This document shows, one piece after another, positions 8,627-15,960 of a stretch of 40,875 bases of DNA (within the stretch, counting starts at the first letter, position 1; every line of letters starts with the position of its first letter). The stretch covers positions 1 through 40,875 of the IMG/VR virus record IMGVR_UViG_3300042146_000073; one strand, given 5' to 3'. This stretch comes from a virus. Position numbers and translations under genes: made by a program. The notes below the pieces were generated by a model, which saw only the letters and a program-made list of their open reading frames with translations, searched no databases and was not told the origin of the DNA.

Positions 8627-9130
8627 ATGATTCCGCAAACTCTTTTTAACACCAACATGTTTGTCGACGGCAAGAGCCTTGATGGTGATGTGCCGAGCCT
8701 GAGCCTGCCCAAGCTGACGGTGAAAACCGAGGACTATCGCGGCGGCGGCATGGATGCGCCGGTGGGGATGGACATGGGCCTGGAAAAGCTTGAGGCCAGC
8801 TTTACCACCCATGGCATTCGCAAGGAGGTGCTGAAGTATTTCGGTGCCTTCGACCAGACCGGTTTTAACGCCTCCTTTCGTGGTGCCTTCAAGGGCCTGA
8901 AAGGGGCGACCACTGGCGCCATCGCAACCTTGCGCGGCGGTCTGCGCGAGGTCGACCCGGGCGAGTGGTCGGCCGGCACCAAGGCCGAGTTCAAGTACGC
9001 GGTCGACGTGACCTATTACAAGCTCGAAATCGACGGCCGGGTGATGTTTGAAATCGACCCGATCAACTCCGTGCGCGTCATTGATGGCGTGGATCAACTG
9101 GCCGACGTGCGCAACGTCCTGGGCCTCTAA
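8627..9130 (+). CDS. FII: Tail tube protein, P2 gpFII-like
   Basis: This 167-residue protein (P2 FII has 172) begins with the characteristic MIPQTLFNTNMFVDG and directly follows the sheath gene with an AAGGAGG ribosome site. The family polymerises into the inner tail tube. The C-terminal MFEIDPINSVRVIDGVDQL is also typical. Confidence 0.93.
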   Translation: MIPQTLFNTNMFVDGKSLDGDVPSLSLPKLTVKTEDYRGGGMDAPVGMDMGLEKLEASFTTHGIRKEVLKYFGAFDQTGFNASFRGAFKGLKGATTGAIATLRGGLREVDPGEWSAGTKAEFKYAVDVTYYKLEIDGRVMFEIDPINSVRVIDGVDQLADVRNVLGL

Positions 9131-9136
9131 GGAACA

Positions 9137-9460
9137 ATGAACATGACCACTGTGAAGAAACTCCCGAGCTGGCTGGAACTGACCGAGGAAGGCGCGACCA
9201 TCACCTTGCGCAAGGCCACGGAAATCAACCAGATCAAAGTCAATCAGGTTCGCATGCGTGCCCCGACTGTCAGTGATGTGCAGCAGGCCACCGTGCAAGC
9301 CAATGGTGACGCCGAAAAGCGCGAGCTGATCCTGTTCGGCTCCTTGATCGAAGCGGGGTCCAAGGACATCGGTGCGATGACCGTCGTCGACTACAACCGC
9401 ATACAGGCCGGCTATTTTCGCCTGGTCGAAGATGATGAACCTTACTCCTACGACGATTAA
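9137..9460 (+). CDS. E: Tail assembly chaperone, P2 gpE-like
   Basis: This 107-residue protein fits the short tail chaperone made between tube and tape measure genes. It helps wind tube subunits around the tape measure. ATG 9137 is very close to the AGGA at 9130-9133, so ATG 9143 may be the real start. The downstream open frame (E') is in the +1 (equivalently -2) register, so the usual longer product would need an unusual shift. Confidence 0.82.
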   Translation: MNMTTVKKLPSWLELTEEGATITLRKATEINQIKVNQVRMRAPTVSDVQQATVQANGDAEKRELILFGSLIEAGSKDIGAMTVVDYNRIQAGYFRLVEDDEPYSYDD

Positions 9461-9557
9461 GGCAGCGGCCAAGCAGCTGGCCCGGGAGTTCCATTTCTCG
9501 GCCAGCGAAATCGAGGCCATGCCGTTCAATCGCATGCTGTGGTGGCTCACGGATTGA
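9432..9557 (+). CDS. E': gpE' extension, frameshift or separate small ORF
   Basis: An open frame overlapping the end of E encodes the E'-like segment (KQLAREFHFSASEIEAM..MLWWLTD). The frame is open back to about 9383, and two ATGs at 9432 and 9435 give a possible independent start, although no good ribosome site is visible. In P2, E' is reached by a -1 frameshift. Here E is at frame 2 and E' at frame 0 (mod 3), so a +1 or -2 shift would be needed. Confidence 0.6.
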   Translation: MMNLTPTTIKAAAKQLAREFHFSASEIEAMPFNRMLWWLTD

Positions 9558-9569
9558 GCCATTCCCTCC

Positions 9570-9581
9570 GTTACGCGTAAC
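9570..9581. repeat. Dispersed palindrome GTTACGCGTAAC
   Basis: A perfect 12-bp palindrome lies in the 35-base gap between E' and the tape measure gene, just upstream of its ribosome site. It is one member of the genome-wide family described in the findings. Confidence 0.8.
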
Positions 9582-9592
9582 AGGGCATTCCT

Positions 9593-12139
9593 ATGGCAAA
9601 CAAAATGGCGCTCGGCCTGGTGATCGGCGGAGCGGTTAGCTCGACCGTGGGCGCAGCCTTCAAGGACGTGGAAGGTCGCGTCAAGAAGCTGAGCGAGCAG
9701 GGCAAGAAGGCGCGGGTGCTGCAAAGCACCATTGGCGAAACCATGCGCCTGCGCGATGAATGGAAAAAGGCCCACGACGCCGGCGAAAAAGGCGCTGCCG
9801 CGCTGTTGGGGCGACTGGAAAAAAACCTCGGCGTGTTGCGCAAGGAAGGGGTCGAGGTCGGACGGCTGGCCAGGGAATACGATCGGTTGGGTCGGGCCGG
9901 GCGCAGCGCGGAACTGAAGGCCAAGGGCTTCGGCCAGATCGATCAGGGCAAAGAGCGGCTTAAGGCGGGTGTGGCTAAAGGCGTGGTGGCCACCGGCCTG
10001 GTGGCGGTCACGGGCAAGGTCAGCGCGGATTATCAGGCGATCATCCGGGACATCGCGATCAAGGCCGGCGTGGCCCGATCGGCCCAGGAAGACGACATGT
10101 CGCGCGACATCATTGCGACGTCGAAGGACATCGGGATGGGCCGCAACGACGTGGCCGACGTTGTCAACCAGTTGGTCGGCGCCGGCATGGAGCTGAAGCA
10201 AGCGATGGAGTTTGCGCCGGTCGCGGCCAAGTTTGTAATCGGTCAAGGTTCATCCGGTGTCGATACCGCCAAGATGATCCAGGCGCTTCAGAGCAACGCC
10301 AATATCACCGACCCCAAGGTGCTGGAAAAGGCGCTGGAGGCGGTGGCTTTCCAAGGGCAGGCCGGCAGTTTTGAAGCCAGCGACATGGCGCGCTGGTTCC
10401 CGCAGCTGCTGGCAGGCATGCAAAAGCAAGGCATCACCGGCATGGATGCGGTCACCCAGCTGGGTGCGATGCTCCAGGTGCAAATGAAAACCGCCGGCAC
10501 CGCCGATGAGGCGGCCAACAACCTCAAGAACTGGATGGAGAAAATCGGTTCCGGCGAGGTGGTCAAGGCCTACAAGGACGCCGGCATTGATTATCAGGGC
10601 TCGCTCAACACGGGCATTCAAGGGGGCATGTCGACGCTGGAGGCCAGTTTTGGCTTGGCCAAACGCTACATCGAGGCGACCGATCCGAAGAAGGCCGCGC
10701 AGATGGCCGAGGCCACGGCCAAGATCAGTAAGGAAGCGGACCCGGTCAAGGCCAAGGCGATGCTCAACAGTCTGGAGCAGGCCCTGCGCACCGGCGATAT
10801 CTTTGCCGACATGCAGGTCAAGTCGGCGCTGACCGCCTATGTGCAGAACAAGGCGCTGTATGAGCAGTTGAAAAACGAGGCCGCCGGGGCCTCGGGCATC
10901 CTCGATAAGAACCTGGCGGAACGGCGCGACACCTCGTCGCAGAAGTGGGCCGAGGCGATTCAGGCGGGCAACGACGCGTTGCGCAGCGTGGGTGATGCCA
11001 TCCGGCCGGTGACTGATGCGCTGGCCAGCGGCTTGACCTCGGTGGCCAAAAGCATCACCACGCTGTCGGATGAGTCGCCCAAGCTGGTGATGGGGGTTAC
11101 CGCGCTGGGCGTCGGGGCCGGTGTCGTCACCAGCCTTTTGGGTGCGCTGAAGATCGGGCGCGGGGTGTTAAACGTGGCCCGGGGTGGGCTAGGTGGTGCT
11201 GGCTCGCCAGAAGGCGGCCGGGCGGGTGGGGTGGGTTCATTGCTTCGGTGGCCAAGGCGCAAGGGTGGGGCCTCGGCTGGTGCCGGCATTGATCCGGTGG
11301 AGACGGGCCTAGAAGTTGTCGATGCCGTCCGCGATGCGGGACAGGGGGTCGGTGGAAAGGGGGCTCCCGGTGTGGGTTCGGTGCAAAAAGTCTTTGTGGT
11401 CAATGCCCGCGACTTCGGCGGTACGGGTGGTTCGGGCGGCACGGGCGGGGGCGGTCGTCGTTCCCGTCGCCGATCGCGCCGCCCCTCGCAGCCACGCCCG
11501 CCATTGCCGCCGCCATCGCTGCCGCAACGTGCCGGGCTTGGGTTGAAGGGAGTGGTGGGCAAGGTCGGTAAATTTGGTAAGGCCATTCCGGGAGGGTCGC
11601 TGTTTGAGGCTGGCCTGATGGCGGCGGACACCTATCGCACGGCCGAAACCGACGATGAAAAGGCCGAGGGTTATGGGGGCGCAGCGGGTAGCCTGGCGGG
11701 CACGATGGCCGGTGCGGCTGCCGGTGCGGCGATCGGCTCCGTGGTGCCGATCCTCGGTACGGCCATTGGCGGGATGATCGGCGCATACCTGGGCGGCCTG
11801 GGCGGCGAGTCGCTTGGCTCGATGCTTGGTAAGTCTCTGTTTGGCAGTGACTCGGCGCCGGGTGATGTGGTGCGCTCGATGAAGACGCAGACGGACATAA
11901 CGAAAGCGCCGTCGCCGCTGCTGCTCAAACCTCAGGAAAAACCAGCCCCGATCGAGCAGAAAATCACCTTTGCCCCGCATATGCCGATCACGATCGAGGG
12001 CGATGTAAAGGACCCGACTGAGTTAACCCGTCAGCTGGACACGCTGCTTCAGGCCCGGTTCCGCGACTTTTCGCGGGAGCTGGAAGACTCGGCCCGGCGC
12101 GCCGATGACCGCAAGCTGTATGACAGCCCCCATGTTTAG
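9593..12139 (+). CDS. T: Tail tape measure protein, P2 gpT-like
   Basis: This 848-residue protein (P2 T has 815) sets tail length. The N-terminal 150 residues are charged and coiled-coil-like. Residues about 150-450 look like the TP901-type minor tail core (GMGRNDVADVVNQLVGAGM, a conserved block of this family). Residues about 540-650 are Gly/Pro-rich with an Arg-rich stretch (RRSRRRSRR). Residues about 690-755 form a Gly/Ala-rich, membrane-active looking segment with glycine zippers (GTMAGAAAGAAIG), as expected for a protein that can enter the host membrane on injection. It is the longest tail gene and lies between E and U as in P2. Confidence 0.92.
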   Translation: MANKMALGLVIGGAVSSTVGAAFKDVEGRVKKLSEQGKKARVLQSTIGETMRLRDEWKKAHDAGEKGAAALLGRLEKNLGVLRKEGVEVGRLAREYDRLGRAGRSAELKAKGFGQIDQGKERLKAGVAKGVVATGLVAVTGKVSADYQAIIRDIAIKAGVARSAQEDDMSRDIIATSKDIGMGRNDVADVVNQLVGAGMELKQAMEFAPVAAKFVIGQGSSGVDTAKMIQALQSNANITDPKVLEKALEAVAFQGQAGSFEASDMARWFPQLLAGMQKQGITGMDAVTQLGAMLQVQMKTAGTADEAANNLKNWMEKIGSGEVVKAYKDAGIDYQGSLNTGIQGGMSTLEASFGLAKRYIEATDPKKAAQMAEATAKISKEADPVKAKAMLNSLEQALRTGDIFADMQVKSALTAYVQNKALYEQLKNEAAGASGILDKNLAERRDTSSQKWAEAIQAGNDALRSVGDAIRPVTDALASGLTSVAKSITTLSDESPKLVMGVTALGVGAGVVTSLLGALKIGRGVLNVARGGLGGAGSPEGGRAGGVGSLLRWPRRKGGASAGAGIDPVETGLEVVDAVRDAGQGVGGKGAPGVGSVQKVFVVNARDFGGTGGSGGTGGGGRRSRRRSRRPSQPRPPLPPPSLPQRAGLGLKGVVGKVGKFGKAIPGGSLFEAGLMAADTYRTAETDDEKAEGYGGAAGSLAGTMAGAAAGAAIGSVVPILGTAIGGMIGAYLGGLGGESLGSMLGKSLFGSDSAPGDVVRSMKTQTDITKAPSPLLLKPQEKPAPIEQKITFAPHMPITIEGDVKDPTELTRQLDTLLQARFRDFSRELEDSARRADDRKLYDSPHV

Positions 12140-12151
12140 TAAGGAGGTGCC

Positions 12152-12997
12152 ATGGCCTACATGGAGCAGCTGCAAAGCACCGTGAGTTACCTGGCCTCGG
12201 CCGGGGAAGCGGGGCGGCGAAACCTGGACGGCATGATGGGCCCGATGAACGGGGCGATCAGCGAGATTACCGGCGCCGCCTCGGAGCTGGAAACCCTGCC
12301 GATCATTGGCCCGGTGGTCGGCGAGAAAGTGCAGCGGGTCATGCGCAGCATCAGCGCCGCGCAAGCCAAGGTCGGCGCGGTGGTGGCGGTCTACAATCAG
12401 GCCACCCGCGCCGCGTCGCAGATCGAGGAACGCCTGGGGGCCTTTGGCGAGCAGGCGGCCCGGGCCAAAAGCGCGATCAACCAGATTGCCGGCAAGCTCA
12501 GTCCCGCCCTGGGCGGCATTCTGCCGACCAGTGTGTTTGCTACCGACACTACCCCAGCGGTGGAGGCGGTTAAGCCGTTTCCGCACCTGCTGATCATCCA
12601 GCCGCACAAGCATGAGGCGCCGCCGTATTACTTCAACCTGGACACCGCCGCATTTGACGAGTTGAGCCGGCAGACCGGTTTCCGCTGGGCTTCGCAAGAG
12701 CGTCTGACGCGCCGACCGGCGCAGCAGGCGGTGGGCATGGGCGATGAAAAGCTGACGCTCAAGGGCGCGATCTTTCCGGGGCACCGTGGCGGCCTCAAGC
12801 AGCTCGATACCCTGCGCAGCATTGGCGGGTTGCTGTTGCCCTTGGGGCTAACCACCGGCTATGGCCACGTTCTGGGCGATTGGTGCCTGACCTCGATTAA
12901 TGAGGATCAGAGCGCTTTCCTGCAAGGCGGCATCCCGCGCAAGCAAGGCTTTAGTTTGGAGTTTGTCCGTTATGGCGAAGACCTGCAGAACGCTTGA
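12152..12997 (+). CDS. U: Tail protein gpU-like with N-terminal extension
   Basis: The last about 140 residues (from PHLLIIQPHKHE) carry the P2 gpU-type domain: FDELSRQTGFRWASQERL, GMGDEKLTLKGAIFPG and GLTTGYG. P2 gpU has 159 residues and this protein has 281, because about 120 extra residues precede the domain. The extension is predicted helical and Ala/Glu-rich. A strong AAGGAGG ribosome site is 5-6 bases before the ATG, so the extension is real and not a start error. The gene overlaps X. Confidence 0.88.
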   Translation: MAYMEQLQSTVSYLASAGEAGRRNLDGMMGPMNGAISEITGAASELETLPIIGPVVGEKVQRVMRSISAAQAKVGAVVAVYNQATRAASQIEERLGAFGEQAARAKSAINQIAGKLSPALGGILPTSVFATDTTPAVEAVKPFPHLLIIQPHKHEAPPYYFNLDTAAFDELSRQTGFRWASQERLTRRPAQQAVGMGDEKLTLKGAIFPGHRGGLKQLDTLRSIGGLLLPLGLTTGYGHVLGDWCLTSINEDQSAFLQGGIPRKQGFSLEFVRYGEDLQNA

Positions 12998-13181
12998 TGG
13001 CGATCGGCTGTACATCATCTGTCACAACGCCTATGGCCACCTCAACGGCAGCGTAGAGGCGGTGTTGGTGGCCAACCCCGGGCTGGCCAGCGAGCCCGAG
13101 CCATATCGCGGCGGTGTGCTGATCCGGCTGCCGGATCTGGCGCAGGCCAGTGATGACCAGACGGTTCAGCTCTGGAGCTGA
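12972..13181 (+). CDS. X: Tail protein X, LysM-like
   Basis: This 69-residue protein (P2 X has 67) starts inside the end of U (26-base overlap). It has the typical order: GDRLYIICHNAYG, then a conserved VLVANPGLA helix and GVLIRLPDLA. This resembles a LysM-type fold that may touch peptidoglycan or bridge the baseplate hub. GGAG at 12958-12961 serves ATG 12972. Confidence 0.9.
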   Translation: MAKTCRTLDGDRLYIICHNAYGHLNGSVEAVLVANPGLASEPEPYRGGVLIRLPDLAQASDDQTVQLWS

Positions 13182-13182
13182 G

Positions 13183-13196
13183 CGTTACGCGTAACG
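13183..13196. repeat. Dispersed palindrome CGTTACGCGTAACG
   Basis: The perfect 14-bp palindrome begins two bases after the X stop and 19 bases before a terminator stem. Confidence 0.8.
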
Positions 13197-13214
13197 AATC
13201 GAAAAGTACCCCTG

Positions 13215-13240
13215 AGCCCCGCCCTTGTGCGGGGCTTTTT
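13215..13240 (+). terminator. Intrinsic terminator between X and D
   Basis: The stem AGCCCCGC/GCGGGGCT with a 6-base loop is followed by TTTTT. Confidence 0.85.
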
Positions 13241-13253
13241 GTTGGAGCTGGAT

Positions 13254-14297
13254 ATGACGCCTGTGTTTCGTCTCGTTGCCGATGGCAGCGACATTACCCG
13301 CCTGATCAACGATCGATTGTTGCTGCTGCGTACCTCCGACAAGCCCGGCATGGAGTCGGACGAATTTGAGTTGCGCATAGATGATCGTGACAACGCCGTG
13401 ACGCTACCGGCACGCGGCGCCAGTATCGAAATCTACCTGGGTTATGCCGGGGCCACGCTGACGCGGGAGGGCCGCTACATCGTCGACGACATCGAGCTGT
13501 CTGGTCCACCGGACACCCTGGTGATTCGCGGCAAGGCCAGCGACATGCGCGGCAGCGGCAAGACCACCCGCAGCGGCAGTTGGGAAGGTGTCAGTCTGGC
13601 CGCCATCGTCAACACCGTTGCCCGGCGTAACGGCTGGGAGCCGGCCTGTACGGTGGGCACGATCGTGCCCCGGGCTGACCAACTGGGCGAGTCGGATTTT
13701 AATTTCATCACCCGGCTGGCCAGGCAGCACGATTGCACGGCCAAGGTCGCGGACGGCAAGCTGATCGTCATGCCGCGACAGGGCGGTGTCACGGCCAGCG
13801 GCAAGGCCTTAGGCGTCGTGACCATCCACAAGTCCGATGTCAGTCGCTACAGCTTCCGGCTGGGTGATCGATCGGCCCACAAGGCGGTCAGCGCCAAGTA
13901 CCAGGACAAGGCCACCGGCAAGCTGGCGGTGGTCAGCCTGAGCAACGACGACGCCCCGGACGGCCTGCCGCCAGTACATACCGATCGGCATATTCACCCG
14001 AACAAGACGGCCGCCGAGCAGGCCGCCAAGGCGCGCTTGGCCGCGTTCAACCGTTCGACCGCCGGCGTGCGCCTGGAAATGCCGGGGCGTTCCGACCTGT
14101 TCGCTGAACGCGTGATCAACGCCCAGGGCTTCAAGGACGGGCTCGATGGCGAGTACCTGGTGGACTCGCGCGAGCAGGTGTTCACCCAGTCCGGCTGGTC
14201 GACCACCATCGAGTGCAACGGCGGCAAGAGCGGCAAGGCCAAGGCCAAAGGCAAGAAGCCGGCCAAGACCCTGAAGGTTGTTTCCCCGCTGGCCTGA
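13254..14297 (+). CDS. D: Baseplate hub / late control protein, P2 gpD-like
   Basis: At 347 residues this is somewhat shorter than P2 D (387). It starts MTPVFRLVADGSDIT with the D-family strand pattern, then IEIYLGYAG and ELSGPPDTLVIRGKASDMRGS. The DFNFITRLARQHDC segment around residue 145 is the most conserved part of the family. Protein D forms the trimeric hub above the spike, equivalent to T4 gp27. GGAG at 13244-13247 fixes ATG 13254. The C-terminus is Lys-rich. Confidence 0.92.
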   Translation: MTPVFRLVADGSDITRLINDRLLLLRTSDKPGMESDEFELRIDDRDNAVTLPARGASIEIYLGYAGATLTREGRYIVDDIELSGPPDTLVIRGKASDMRGSGKTTRSGSWEGVSLAAIVNTVARRNGWEPACTVGTIVPRADQLGESDFNFITRLARQHDCTAKVADGKLIVMPRQGGVTASGKALGVVTIHKSDVSRYSFRLGDRSAHKAVSAKYQDKATGKLAVVSLSNDDAPDGLPPVHTDRHIHPNKTAAEQAAKARLAAFNRSTAGVRLEMPGRSDLFAERVINAQGFKDGLDGEYLVDSREQVFTQSGWSTTIECNGGKSGKAKAKGKKPAKTLKVVSPLA

Positions 14298-14326
14298 TCC
14301 CTTTCCCCCTTTTGTTAACCCCCTCT

Positions 14327-14348
14327 AACCGCATCGGGCGGTTTTTTT
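14327..14348 (+). terminator. Intrinsic terminator after D
   Basis: AACCGC/GCGGTT with a short loop and seven T lies before the endolysin gene. Confidence 0.75.
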
Positions 14349-14366
14349 ATGCCTGGAGATTGTGAA

Positions 14367-15026
14367 ATGGCGTACACCCCTCTGACCCAGCAGCAGCTGC
14401 TGGCTATCCTCCCCAACTGCCGGCCGGTGGTCGGCGCCTTTCTGCCAGCGCTCAACCGCGCCATGGCCCGCTTCGACATCAGTACCCGGGCGCGTCAGGC
14501 GGCCTTTCTGGCGCAGGTCGGCCATGAGTCGGCCCAGCTGACCAAGCTGTCGGAAAGCCTGTACTACAAGGACGCCGAGCGCGTGGCGCAGCTGTTCAAG
14601 TATGGCTTTGACCTGAACCATAACGGCCGCGTCGATCCGGCCGAGGTCGAGTTTGCCAAGGGCTATTTGCGCAACTCGGAAAAGCTGGCTAACCGGGTGT
14701 ATGGCGCTCGTTACGGTAACGGTCCCGAGGCGTCAGGGGATGGTTTCAAGTACCGCGCGCGAGGGTTGATCGGCATCACCTTTCACGACAACTACCGACT
14801 GTGCGGCAAGGCGTTGAACCTGCCGCTGCTGGAGCAACCCGAGCTGCTGGAGCAGCCAGAATACGCGGCCCTGTCGGCGGCCTGGTTCTGGTGGGATCGC
14901 GGATTGAGCGATAGGGCCGACCTCGGGTTGTTCGACGGCATCAGCAGCGTGATCAACGGCGGCGGTAATGGCCGGGCCGAGCGCCGCGAGCTGTGGGCCA
15001 AGGCCAAGGCGGTGTTATGCGTCTGA
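14367..15026 (+). CDS. Endolysin, glycoside hydrolase family 19
   Basis: This 219-residue protein has the GH19 chitinase/lysozyme fold. AFLAQVGHESAQL carries the likely general acid Glu54. Next come a YGARYGNG loop, the YRARGLIGITFHDNY substrate-binding stretch and the INGGGNGRAER segment near the end. Phage members cut peptidoglycan glycan strands. There is no signal peptide, so it needs a holin. The only holin candidate is 16 kb further round the circle (31016-31342). GGAG at 14355-14358 supports ATG 14367. Confidence 0.93.
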   Translation: MAYTPLTQQQLLAILPNCRPVVGAFLPALNRAMARFDISTRARQAAFLAQVGHESAQLTKLSESLYYKDAERVAQLFKYGFDLNHNGRVDPAEVEFAKGYLRNSEKLANRVYGARYGNGPEASGDGFKYRARGLIGITFHDNYRLCGKALNLPLLEQPELLEQPEYAALSAAWFWWDRGLSDRADLGLFDGISSVINGGGNGRAERRELWAKAKAVLCV

Positions 15027-15580
15027 TCGAATGGATACCCGCCCCTTATCGCGCGTTGGCCCGGGTGCTGGCCTTGGCGCTGCTGGCCGGCCTCAGTGCC
15101 GGCGGCGCGTGGCAGGTTCAAGACTGGCGTTATGGTCAGGCACTCGAAAAGCAGGCGCGGAAGTCGGCCGAGGCGGCGACGGGCCGCGTCGAGGCGGTGT
15201 TGGCCACGCTGGCGATCGAGCAGACCAAGCGCAACGCCCTGGAAGTCCGCCTGAAGACCAACGATGAAACCCACTACAAGGAACTGTCTGATGCACAGAA
15301 AGCGCAGCAACGCCTGGCTGATCGTCTTGCCACTGCTGATGTCCGGTTGTCAGTCCTACTCGCCACCGGACCCGCCGGCCCAGGCGGTGACGGGGTGTCA
15401 GCCGCTACCCGCGCCGGCGGCGTGGTTCATGGAGGCACACGAGCCGAACTTGACCCCTCGCATGCTCAACGAATTGTCGGCATCACCGGCGACGGCGATC
15501 GCGGATTGATCGCGCTCAAGGCGTGCCAGGGCTATGTGCGTGAGGTGTGGGCGTCCAGTCAGCGCCCGGTGCCGCCCTAA
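15017..15580 (+). CDS. Rz: Inner-membrane spanin, Rz-like
   Basis: This 187-residue protein has one N-terminal membrane segment (about residues 12-33, Ala/Leu-rich) followed by a charged coiled-coil region (KQARKSAEAATGRVEAV, then KNALEVRL-type heptads), which is the classical layout of Rz. It overlaps the endolysin by ten bases. With Rz1 it bridges inner and outer membranes in the last lysis step. The C-terminal third is shared in the DNA with Rz1 and is low in predicted structure. Confidence 0.85.
   Translation: MRLIEWIPAPYRALARVLALALLAGLSAGGAWQVQDWRYGQALEKQARKSAEAATGRVEAVLATLAIEQTKRNALEVRLKTNDETHYKELSDAQKAQQRLADRLATADVRLSVLLATGPAGPGGDGVSAATRAGGVVHGGTRAELDPSHAQRIVGITGDGDRGLIALKACQGYVREVWASSQRPVPP
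15291..15509 (+). CDS. Rz1: Outer-membrane lipoprotein spanin, Rz1-like, nested in Rz
   Basis: A 72-residue ORF lies wholly inside Rz in another frame. It begins MHRKRS followed by a hydrophobic stretch and a lipobox LMSGC, so Cys at about residue 19 would be lipid-modified. It then has a Pro-rich segment (SPPDPPAQ), a hallmark of Rz1. Full embedding in Rz is the lambda-like arrangement. Confidence 0.85.
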   Translation: MHRKRSNAWLIVLPLLMSGCQSYSPPDPPAQAVTGCQPLPAPAAWFMEAHEPNLTPRMLNELSASPATAIAD

Positions 15581-15725
15581 TCGTGACCGATCGTCGGCGG
15601 GTCATGCTGCTGAAACCTTTGATCGGTAGCCGCTTTGGGGGCTACTATCGGCCATCTTTGTTGGCCGCTGGATGGCCAGCCAGGCGTAGTGATGCCTCGG
15701 CGGAAGCCAATCGGCGAAAATAATT
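15581..15725. other. Intergenic stretch with two hairpins upstream of repA control
   Basis: No gene is seen. GTAGCC/GGCTAC (about 15627-15647) and CGGCCA/TGGCCG (about 15650-15669) form two short stems that could end the late transcript before the plasmid region. Neither has a strong U-run. Confidence 0.4.
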
Positions 15726-15742
15726 AAACAGTTTAGATGTTC
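15726..15742. promoter_or_regulatory. Degenerate repressor operator-like site before repA
   Basis: AAACAG-TTTAG-ATGTTC matches the AAACAG-N5-CTGTTT sites at 26515 and 30834, with two mismatches in the right half. A -10-like TATTCT lies 18 bases downstream (15761-15766), so a bound protein would cover the -35 area of the likely repA promoter. Confidence 0.45.
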
Positions 15743-15821
15743 AAGGCGGGGCGCCTTTGCTATTCTTTTGGCGTCCGGCGTTAGCTGCGAGACAAGAATT
15801 TCAGGATTTTACAAGGGCTTA

Positions 15822-15902
15822 GAAAAAAGAAAACCCCCAGAGGCCGGCAAGCCTTGGGGGTTCTCGGTGATCGTTCCAAACAGCTCTGGAAGACCTCGAC
15901 AA
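15822..15902 (-). ncRNA. Predicted antisense copy-control RNA of repA
   Basis: On the minus strand, TTGCTT (plus coordinates 15932-15937) and TAAACT (15909-15914) are separated by 17 bases and form a promoter. A transcript from about 15902 would run through hairpin I (15832-15862) and end in TTTTCTTTTTT, a complete intrinsic terminator. The product of about 80 nt would be fully complementary to the repA leader. This is the layout of CopA/Inc RNAs of IncFII and IncB/IncI plasmids. It is predicted only from sequence, and no homolog is named. Confidence 0.7.
15832..15862 (+). promoter_or_regulatory. repA leader hairpin I (antisense target; hides leader-peptide ribosome site)
   Basis: AACCCCCA pairs with TGGGGGTT and AGGC with GCCT around the loop CGGCAA, leaving one bulged G at 15840. 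The right arm (GGGGG 15856-15860) is the only plausible ribosome site for the GTG at 15867, so folding would block leader translation. Confidence 0.75.
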
Positions 15903-15950
15903 GGTCAGAGTTTAGTGGACGGTCCCCTTCGAAGCAAGCCCATTGCTTAG
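15867..15950 (+). CDS. RepA leader peptide
   Basis: A 27-codon frame starts with GTG six bases after the GGGGG in hairpin I and ends with TAG at 15948-15950, inside the repA ribosome site (AGGGGA 15949-15954). The same frame is open further upstream to TTG 15768. Ribosomes stopping here would open hairpin II and let repA be translated. This matches the role of Tap/RepY leader peptides in IncFII/IncB plasmids. The peptide sequence itself looks unimportant, and its identity is inferred from layout. Confidence 0.65.
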   Translation: MIVPNSSGRPRQGQSLVDGPLRSKPIA

Positions 15951-15954
15951 GGGA
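15923..15954 (+). promoter_or_regulatory. repA leader hairpin II (sequesters repA ribosome site)
   Basis: TCCCCT (15923-15928) pairs with AGGGGA (15949-15954), and AAGCAA (15932-15937) with TTGCTT (15943-15948), with a 3-base bulge and a 5-base loop. AGGGGA is the repA Shine-Dalgarno sequence, six bases before ATG 15961. Confidence 0.78.
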
Positions 15955-15960
15955 AGCAGC

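Noticed and set aside
8624-10246. 540-codon open frame on the minus strand
   Set aside because: It is antisense to the tube, chaperone and tape measure genes, has a composition typical of high-GC shadow frames and no ribosome site.
9593-12139. Arg-rich Gly/Pro stretch in the tape measure gene as a frameshift artefact
   Set aside because: The frame continues smoothly on both sides with matching codon bias, so it is probably a low-complexity linker.
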